In this document: positions 55,190-64,000 of the stretch, piece by piece
Numbering within the stretch: the stretch's first letter is position 1
How the letters are laid out: the number at the start of each line of letters is the position of its first letter
NCBI RefSeq assembly: GCF_001625215.2
Contig: NC_030381.2
Coordinates: 54,919,214 to 54,983,213, forward strand
Length of the DNA: 64,000 bases
Origin: Daucus carota subsp. sativus
Taxonomy: Eukaryota; Streptophyta; Magnoliopsida; Apiales; Apiaceae
Reading direction: 5' to 3'
Position numbers and translations under genes: made by a program
The notes under the pieces: model-generated
Told to the model about the DNA's origin: nothing
Database searches by the model: none
Seen by the model: the letters and a program-made list of their open reading frames with translations, nothing else

Positions 55190-58100
55190 TGTGACAGCCC
55201 GAGAATCCGGGGGTCTGGATTCTGACGTCACCACACAAAATCATTCTTAAATACTTTTGAAAACCTATATTTTTGAAAAATGTAATAAAATCAAAGGATT
55301 TAAAACCTGAAAACTTTAGTAAAAGATTTAAAAGAAAACACTTTAACCCCCTAAAAACAGGATCGCATCCAGGTTACAGTATTGAAATTAGAATCAACCA
55401 CTATTAATAAACAATGTCTTACAACCTTAGATCATCTTCGATAAGAAGAATCACTGCCAGTCTACCTCAATTATGACTTACAACTGAATCTCATCAATAC
55501 AATTCTATTTAGAACCAACCTTGACAATCTCCATGGACATTCCACTTGTCCTCTGGATATTCTATAACTCTGACTCCTCGCTTAGCCTTAGCCATACTCG
55601 CAACCTCAATCAAGCAATTCATCTCTAAGCTTTTCTGAAATGGTTAAAAAGGAATAGCAAGGGTGAGCAACAATGCTCAGCAAGCGTATATAAGCAACAA
55701 TAGTCCTGAAATATTTTATCAGGGTTCACAAGTTCAGGATATGCAATTTAAAACTCCACAATTCTTATCAGCAATTGAAATCAGAATTTCAAACTTACAG
55801 AAGAATTGTCGAATTGGATTCATCACATTTTTACTTAAAAACCAAAGGTTAGGCTGCTGATCAGTCACGCACTAACCCCGAACATGGCACACAGCCCTGC
55901 TCTCTATACTGGATCCAAGGCACACATTGGCCTATGATTGACCACGAATCTGGTCCACATATTTTATAAAAACTAATCCAATTCTAACAATTGAAATCAA
56001 TAGACAATTCAATCAACAGAACAGAATCATAATCATTATCAGCAACAGAAATATTTCAAATCAACTTTTGGGAATCAACATTTCATAAACCACAGTCTGT
56101 CTTTTGATAAATCATAGTTCAGGAAATTCCTAACTATTCAGTATCCTCCATTATCGGCTAAGCAACTGAATTTAGCCTGCTAAACCAGCATGACAATGGC
56201 GGGTTGAATAATCAAGAAGATCCCATTTCATTCTAGGCTCTAACTATCACTGAGCAACACATGCTTCAATGACGGTCTGAACTTCGAATTAATTTGTAGA
56301 ACTGGTATTTTTAAAATCTTGAGGATTGGAAAGAATGGATCAAAATAGAAAGTTGAGAGTAATCAGGTGTTTGGCTTTTCAAAACTTGGAAAATAAAACA
56401 ATCATGGGATTCATAAGAAAGAGTTTATCTGAGAAGGGTTTCAGTATAAACAATATCATAACGTTGACAGAATACTCAGAACATGCAATATATATAGGAG
56501 GAAGGATTTAGGAAAACTTGCCTTAAATCCGATTTCAGTCTCATATCTCAATCTCATCTTTCCACTTTCACACTCTATGCATATCATAGCCTCTAGATCA
56601 TCTTTGGCTATACTCTATTCGCCACACTGTTTCGTTTACTCGATTCGTTCCTTATTCGCTTTGTAACATCGTTTGACCTTCTGAACGTCTTCGATCGTAT
56701 CCGTCTCGTCCAAACCCTTTACGAGAATAAGATACTACCATTATCACTAAATAATCGATTGATTCTTATCTCTACTTATCAACTCGGTAACATAACCTAT
56801 CGCATACACATATCACGTATATCGATACCCACTTATATAACTCTTTAAACTCATCAAATATCACTTAACACATAATCATGCTTTGACTCTACCATATAGT
56901 CTAATCATATTCCACATAGTATATTATCAATTAAATATCATATAAATCTTATCGAAAATCCGACATCGTCTCGTCTATTTATTAGACCATCCACCTGTTA
57001 TCCTATCTCAATCAACAATCAACCAACCAAATCCAATCACTATAATCCATATGCTTTTATCCGACATCTATCAAGACACGACACTATGTCATTCAATCAT
57101 TTATCACATGTATGTAATACTAGAACAACCAGATAGTCCATGCAATCATCCATTAATAGCAATTAGATCACATATAATCATATTCTATACATTTAACAAA
57201 AATTATTCACATTCTATACTCCACCATATTATTATGTCACATTAAAATAGACTTTATAAGCTTTAATCTCCTTTTCGTTTCACTCGATTCTGAATTACCG
57301 ATCAAAAGTTATGCTGAAAACCGTTTCCGACTCCACTTTCGACACATGTAATACAGCACACCGATAACAGACAACATATACACATTAGGTCTCCCCTCCC
57401 AATTGATGCCAAATCAAGTTTTAGGTTTAAAATGATTTTTCAAGAATTTTCTGGAATCTCTAGACATTTTTCGGAATTAAAACGGGTAAAAGAATCCATT
57501 TTTGAATAAATAATCAAGTCCGGTTGCTCAAGATCGGATCCCAAAATCATTTGAAATCAATTAACGAGCCTCGAACATATTTTAGAAAAATAATTCAAAG
57601 CTCGAAACTATTTTCCAGAATTTTTAAATCAAAAGGAACAATTAAATCTAATTAATTAATCAATTAAAATCAATTAATAATTAACTAAATTAATTAATCA
57701 ATTAATATTTAAATTAATTGACCAATTAAAATAATTAATTACTAATTAAAATTAATTTAGAAACTAATTTAGATTTATTTTTGAATAAAGAAATAATTAA
57801 AAACTATTTTTGAAATTTAAAATAATCAAATAAAACAATTTTTGAAAATTAAATCAAAAGGTTTATTTTGTAAACTTTTGAAAGTTTTCGGCCAGGGTAT
57901 AAAGTGTAACTTTCAGAAGTTTCAGGGGGTGTTTTGTAAGATTCAAAACTTGGGTACGATGACTTCATCATCTTTAAAAGTTGGGGTACCAAACTGCACT
58001 TTCGCAGCGGCACCCCCCCAGTCGCCGGAAAATCGCCGGGATTCTTCTCCCGACCTCCAAACTCATCCATCAGGTGCAGATTTGAAGATTAGACTACCAG

Positions 58101-60124
58101 GAATCTATAAACGCAATCAAAACTAGTAATAGATGCAGGAATTAGCCGTAAAAACAGAAACAAAATCCGCCGGCGGCGGTTTGTTTCCAGACTCCGGCGA
58201 GTCGAATACGACTCCCACACACACAACAAGCACACACGCAACTTCCCTGCAATGCTTTGAACACAGTGGTGAGCTTGGTTTCTACCCAGAATCAACAGAA
58301 AAGAATCCCCCAAATTTCAATTAAAAATATTCAAGAACACTCAAGAACATTCAAGAACACATCTCAAGAATCAAATCCTTATTTCTATATGTTACGGAAG
58401 TCAAAAATCGACATATAATATATGAAAACGAATGGCAGGAGATGCTCTACAACATGGAATCATCAAATCAGTCAACAAAGATCATTTACGAAAATTCATC
58501 ATTTAAGCTCTAATAATTCGAATTTTGCAAAAATAATATAAAATCACCTGATGATTCTGCACTGAAATAAATGATTAAACTTGATTCTACGCATCGAGAG
58601 CTTCGTTTTGACTATTTATACGCCTCCATTGGATTCCAATAACGCCTTCAAATCCTCGTTTGAATATGAAGAACACGAAGAACACCCGTTCGTCTTCTCT
58701 CGGTATTCGTGCAGAGAAACTGACGAAATGATTGTACGTGCGAAATAAACTGGTAAAGGATATTTATAGAAGAAGATAAGAGAATATTCCTTGAATATGC
58801 TTTGGCATATTCCTTGAATATGCTTTGGAATATTCCTGGAATATGCTTTACGTACTTCGAGACCATCAGATAATTATTAACTTTAAAAATATTAATAAAA
58901 CCGTACCGGATCATTTACGGGGCAAACCGTACTCCGGATTGAAAAAGTTAAAACACGAGAAATGCTCAGAATGTCCCAAATAGCCTAATGGCGAAATTCT
59001 CCCGAACGCCCACGGGTTTAAATTGCTAAATAACTATTTTAATATAATTAATAATTAAACGAGATTAAATCCGTAAATCGATTATAAAATCACATAGCAA
59101 TCCAATAATCGATATGAACATATCCAATTAAACTATATTTTATCCTGATCATAAATAAATTGAAATATCTCAAATCCGAACACATATGAGCAGTCAATTC
59201 AATAAACCAGATAACACAAGTCTCACAAATATTCATATAAATATCACATATTATTTATAAATTATCTAGAAAATACCCAAATGTTCCATATTTTATTCTG
59301 AGAATATGAAAATTGAAAACTCGTGATTGCAACATATATAAGCAATCAAAATAGAAAACTAGTTATCAAATAATTTACCAAATATTCAAATAATATTTGT
59401 AAATAACCATAACTGGTTACACGATCATTACACACGTAACACTTAATCATGTAATACATATATTCACATATCAACCATCTAACTTTTACATGACAAACCT
59501 CTGTATTTTCAGAAATAATATTTGAAATAAGTTTTGAAAGGACATTTATATATCCATATATAAATCATTTAAAAATATCTAAATAACATATGACTCATTC
59601 TGATAATAATTAAACTCACAGTTCTGGCACCGATAAACAACAATTACAGAAAATCCATTTATACCAAAAATTCATGCAATATTCACATTTAATTAGACTC
59701 ACAATTCCACATGCAACACTTATCCATGTAACAATAGCAATCTTTTAAATTTTTAAAATCAATTATATAAAATATAATTTTAAAAAGACAACCCTGTATT
59801 GATAAAACAATAACCCGGAATTTAAATATACAATTTTGAAAACACATTAAACTAAAATAACATATTAAACTTTATTCCTCTCTTTCTAAGAAAATTACTT
59901 TTATAAAGATAAACAATTTTTTTGAAAAATCCGGGTCGCTAAAATAAACGAAATCACAACAGAAGAATGCATCTTCCGTCTTTAACCTTATAATTCACAT
60001 CACAATTATACTCATATTACACAGACCGTTCATCTTATCAGAAGAAATCAATTAAAGCCAATAGTAATATTCAAAAATTTATTTCTATATTAATAAACTA
60101 ATTCTGAAAATCTGGGATGTTACA
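55190..60124 (-). repeat. Left (3') LTR, 4935 bp
   Basis: Bounded by TGTGACAGCC at 55190 and TGTTACA at 60124 on the plus strand. It holds a very AT-rich AATTAATTAA tract (about 57650-57850) and a short tandem repeat at 58784-58852. The small open frames in it resemble no protein and are not called. Confidence 0.85.
58784..58852. repeat. 23-bp tandem repeat inside the LTR
   Basis: Three units of ATATTCCTTGAATATGCTTT plus three bases, slightly diverged; each is nearly palindromic around TTCC.TGAA. Possibly an enhancer-like part of the LTR; that role is inference. Confidence 0.65.
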
Positions 60125-60539
60125 TTCTACCCCCCTTATAAGGATTCTGTCCTCAGAATCCGCGAAGAGAACTAAAACGTACGCACTTTGTAATATCATC
60201 CCCCACCTTTAATCGATCTTGGCATACCTTTCACTTTAAAGAAATAGGAGAATCAATCTTTTACAATTGCAAAGTTCAGTTCTTAGAATCAATCTTTAAA
60301 ACATAGAATGGGACAAAATGTTTTCAAAATAGGTCATGTTTGAATAAGAGAGTGACTGAGAGATCAATATGATCAAACGAACTTAGTGTTGCGTGCCCAT
60401 ATTAGACACTACTAAAGGTTGTTAACCTTCTTGTAATCACAACACACTCAAGTGATGGCGTCCCATCCAACTCCTATCACATAGACAGGTATACCTTGTG
60501 TCCCCTATACATAGGGTTGTTCATCCCAATCATATGGAA

Positions 60540-60632
60540 GAAATACCAAGGAATCTCAAAGAATACCAAAGAATATCAAGAGATATCAAGGTATATCAAA
60601 GAATATCAAGGAATATCAAGAAATATCATTGT
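60540..60632. repeat. Degenerate short tandem repeat in the LTR-element interior
   Basis: About eight units of roughly 10-12 bp around AATATCAAGG/AATACCAAAG. It is the only patterned part of the interior. Confidence 0.65.
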
Positions 60633-61511
60633 CTTCTCACAATAACCTTTATCACACACCAAGAATCAATACCAATATCAATAATCAATACCATTGTTTT
60701 CTCGTCATTCAAGAAATAAGAAATCTCGTTTGTCAAAACTTTTGTAGAAAAGATATCCCAATAAGGACTTAATGATGATGAAAAGAGTTAAAATAAGCTT
60801 TTCTTGAAGAAAGATATTGCCAAGGTCTTCTCAAATTCTTGCTCTGCTCCCATAAGCCGTTGTTCAAGGTATGTCTTTTTCTCGACGTTCTCGCTCGTGA
60901 TAGCTTCGTAAGATCCCTTGTAGACATTATCGTTCGCAATGAAGTTGGCTCATCTTGATATCAGAAGAAATCCCGGTTAGCTTGAAGCGTCGTCGTTAAG
61001 ACTAACGTTCTATCTCACTCACAATATTACTTCTGATAACTAGACTCAATTCCACATACTCTCTATCATTCACATCACATCTATCTACAAAACTCTCTTT
61101 CTAATTCACAATATCTCATATTCAACACCCATTCTTCTACATCTCAATTCAAACGATAAACCACTTTCAAATATGTAACATGGTCAGAATATTTTGAACC
61201 ATGCATCTTTATCATTCTTCACTCAATCATTCACTATCAACACTCTTTTGACTAGGTCTAGCTCTGACCCTTATCACAACTCACTATCTCACTCAGTCCC
61301 CATACTAGAAACCAAGTGTCTAGACTTAGGAACCATGATCTATCTAAACATGTACCCCCAACTTAGTTAACTATCTAGATTCTATTCTGATTACTCTCTA
61401 GACTATCCCTAGACAGTCTCACAATACCTCTATATGAGGTCACTGAACACTTCTCCTCAATAAAACTTATAACCACAATCTATATTCTAATTTCAATAAC
61501 TTATAACCTGT

Positions 61512-61524
61512 TGCTCTGATACCA
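61512..61524 (-). promoter_or_regulatory. Primer-binding site of the LTR element
   Basis: The minus strand reads TGGTATCAGAGCA two bases after the end of the 5' LTR, complementary to the 3' end of plant initiator methionine tRNA. This fixes the element orientation as minus. Confidence 0.85.
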
Positions 61525-61526
61525 AC

Positions 61527-64000
61527 TGTGACAGCCCGAGAATCCGGGGGTCTGGATTCTGACGTCACCACACAAAATCATTCTTAAATACTTTTGAAAA
61601 CCTATATTTTTGAAAAATGTAATAAAATCAAAGGATTTAAAACCTGAAAACTTTAGTAAAAGATTTAAAAGAAAACACTTTAACCCCCTAAAAACAGGAT
61701 CGCATCCAGGTTACAGTATTGAAATTAGAATCAACCACTATTAATAAACAATGTCTTACAACCTTAGATCATCTTCGATAAGAAGAATCACTGCCAGTCT
61801 ACCTCAATTATGACTTACAACTGAATCTCATCAATACAATTCTATTTAGAACCAACCTTGACAATCTCCATGGACATTCCACTTGTCCTCTGGATATTCT
61901 ATAACTCTGACTCCTCGCTTAGCCTTAGCCATACTCGCAACCTCAATCAAGCAATTCATCTCTAAGCTTTTCTGAAATGGTTAAAAAGGAATAGCAAGGG
62001 TGAGCAACAATGCTCAGCAAGCGTATATAAGCAACAATAGTCCTGAAATATTTTATCAGGGTTCACAAGTTCAGGATATGCAATTTAAAACTCCACAATT
62101 CTTATCAGCAATTGAAATCAGAATTTCAAACTTACAGAAGAATTGTCGAATTGGATTCATCACATTTTTACTTAAAAACCAAAGGTTAGGCTGCTGATCA
62201 GTCACGCACTAACCCCGAACATGGCACACAGCCCTGCTCTCTATACTGGATCCAAGGCACACATTGGCCTATGATTGACCACGAATCTGGTCCACATATT
62301 TTATAAAAACTAATCCAATTCTAACAATTGAAATCAATAGACAATTCAATCAACAGAACAGAATCATAATCATTATCAGCAACAGAAATATTTCAAATCA
62401 ACTTTTGGGAATCAACATTTCATAAACCACAGTCTGTCTTTTGATAAATCATAGTTCAGGAAATTCCTAACTATTCAGTATCCTCCATTATCGGCTAAGC
62501 AACTGAATTTAGCCTGCTAAACCAGCATGACAATGGCGGGTTGAATAATCAAGAAGATCCCATTTCATTCTAGGCTCTAACTATCACTGAGCAACACATG
62601 CTTCAATGACGGTCTGAACTTCGAATTAATTTGTAGAACTGGTATTTTTAAAATCTTGAGGATTGGAAAGAATGGATCAAAATAGAAAGTTGAGAGTAAT
62701 CAGGTGTTTGGCTTTTCAAAACTTGGAAAAATAAAACAATCATGGGATTCATAAGAAAGAGTTTATCTGAGAAGGGTTTCAGTATAAACAATATCATAAC
62801 GTTGACAGAATACTCAGAACATGCAATATATATAGGAGGAAGGATTTAGGAAAACTTGCCTTAAATCCGATTTCAGTCTCATATCTCAATCTCATCTTTC
62901 CACTTTCACACTCTATGCATATCATAGCCTCTAGATCATCTTTGGCTATACTCTATTCGCCACACTGTTTCGTTTACTCGATTCGTTCCTTATTCGCTTT
63001 GTAACATCGTTTGACCTTCTGAACGTCTTCGATCGTATCCGTCTCGTCCAAACCCTTTACGAGAATAAGATACTACCATTATCACTAAATAATCGATTGA
63101 TTCTTATCTCTACTTATCAACTCGGTAACATAACCTATCGCATACACATATCACGTATATCGATACCCACTTATATAACTCTTTAAACTCATCAAATATC
63201 ACTTAACACATAATCATGCTTTGACTCTACCATATAGTCTAATCATATTCCACATAGTATATTATCAATTAAATATCATATAAATCTTATCGAAAATCCG
63301 ACATCGTCTCGTCTATTTATTAGACCATCCACCTGTTATCCTATCTCAATCAACAATCAACCAACCAAATCCAATCACTATAATCCATATGCTTTTATCC
63401 GACATCTATCAAGACACGACACTATGTCATTCAATCATTTATCACATGTATGTAATACTAGAACAACCAGATAGTCCATGCAATCATCCATTAATAGCAA
63501 TTAGATCACATATAATCATATTCTATACATTTAACAAAAATTATTCACATTCTATACTCCACCATATTATTATGTCACATTAAAATAGACTTTATAAGCT
63601 TTAATCTCCTTTTCGTTTCACTCGATTCTGAATTACCGATCAAAAGTTATGCTGAAAACCGTTTCCGACTCCACTTTCGACACATGTAATACAGCACACC
63701 GATAACAGACAACATATACACATTAGGTCTCCCCTCCCAATTGATGCCAAATCAAGTTTTAGGTTTAAAATGATTTTTCAAGAATTTTCTGGAATCTCTA
63801 GACATTTTTCGGAATTAAAACGGGTAAAAGAATCCATTTTTGAATAAATAATCAAGTCCGGTTGCTCAAGATCGGATCCCAAAATCATTTGAAATCAATT
63901 AACGAGCCTCGAACATATTTTAGAAAAATAATTCAAAGCTCGAAACTATTTTCCAGAATTTTTAAATCAAAAGGAACAATTAAATCTAATTAATTAATCA
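61527..64000 (-). repeat. Right (5') LTR, first 2474 bp; cut by the window end
   Basis: Matches 55190-57662 with about one difference that I can see. The remaining about 2.46 kb lies outside the window. Confidence 0.85.

Larger units (their letters stand above)
60125..61526 (-). other. Internal region of the LTR element
   Basis: 1402 bp, non-coding in all frames as far as I can read. The purine tract lies next to the left LTR (minus strand AAGGGGGGTAGAA). A degenerate 11-bp repeat (AAGAATATCAAGG-like) runs from about 60540 to 60632. Confidence 0.75.
55190..64000 (-). mobile_element. Non-autonomous long-LTR retroelement (LARD-like), continuing past the window
   Basis: On the minus strand: 5' LTR (right, 61527 to beyond 64000), primer-binding site, 1.4-kb interior (60125-61526), purine tract, 3' LTR (left, 55190-60124). 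LTRs run from TGTAACATCCC to GGGCTGTCACA. The PBS fits initiator Met tRNA. The interior shows no gag or pol, so it relies on a helper; Ty3/gypsy kinship is inferred from end sequences and PBS. The LTRs look almost identical over the 2.47 kb that can be compared, so it is young. Expected full length about 11.3 kb. It appears structurally whole as a non-coding derivative. Confidence 0.85.

Noticed and set aside
54821-55234. 137-codon frame running from the LTR into A6
   Set aside because: The first 15 codons are LTR sequence; it is a chance fusion, not a gene start.
55663-58324. Short open frames within the LTR (repeated at 62000-63583)
   Set aside because: They repeat only because the LTR does, resemble no retroelement protein and are AT-driven.
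55190-60124. Plus-strand reading of the LTR element
   Set aside because: The initiator-Met PBS and the purine tract both lie in minus-strand orientation, so the right LTR is the 5' one.
1-64000. tRNA, rRNA and CRISPR features
   Set aside because: None seen on either strand. The tRNA-like match at 61512-61524 is a primer-binding site.

Overview
The window comes from a flowering-plant nuclear genome, most likely a eudicot. Genes are sparse and intron-free and sit in very AT-rich spacer DNA. They encode F-box/FBA proteins and an osmotin-type (PR-5) protein. The spacers carry typical plant transposons: Mutator-like elements with 9-bp target duplications, Helitrons, a CACTA end, MITEs and a long-LTR retroelement. 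I cannot name the species from the sequence.

The dominant structure is a nested tandem array. Three related F-box subfamilies occur and are named here A, B and C. A: A1 2189-3418, A2 6435-7679, A3 pseudogene 28221-29470, A4 32443-33690, A5 50568-51815, A6 fragment 54821-55189, plus a tail fragment at 27209-27407. B: B1 frameshifted 10280-11534, B2 22801-24066, B3 35840-37096, B4 46973-48238. C: C1 16646-17923, C2 40552-41835, truncated C3 and C4, and two older relics. Seven thaumatin-like loci (T1-T7) lie among them and only T1 (45435-46118) is whole. The order A-A-B(+)-T-C-C'-T(-)-B(-) occurs twice, and A5-A6 open a third round, so the macro-repeat is about 22-26 kb. Inside each round the B-T pair is present in both orientations, forming inverted arms around the C genes.

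Region by region: 1-7.7 kb holds A1 and A2, each behind a Mutator-like element and a Helitron. 7.7-14 kb holds frameshifted B1, thaumatin pseudogene T3 split by an insertion, and a receptor-kinase remnant. 14-21 kb holds a long-TIR MITE, relics, C1 and the collapsed C3. 21-25.5 kb holds T2 and B2. 27-34 kb holds A3 and A4. 34-48.3 kb is the second round (B3, C2, C4, T1, B4). 50-55.2 kb is the start of the third round (A5, A6). From 55,190 to the window end a young non-autonomous LTR element with about 4.9-kb LTRs and a 1.4-kb non-coding interior sits inside A6.

The intact F-box proteins (A1, A2, A4, A5, B2, B3, B4, C1, C2) are expected to act as substrate receptors of SCF ubiquitin ligases. 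They share the F-box and FBA motifs and differ mainly in a low-complexity insert, which is Asp/Glu-rich in A and C and Ala-rich in B. A and B genes carry telo-box motifs just upstream of the start codon and C genes do not. T1 is a predicted secreted defence protein. Its repeated proximity to F-box genes reflects co-duplication and does not by itself show shared function.
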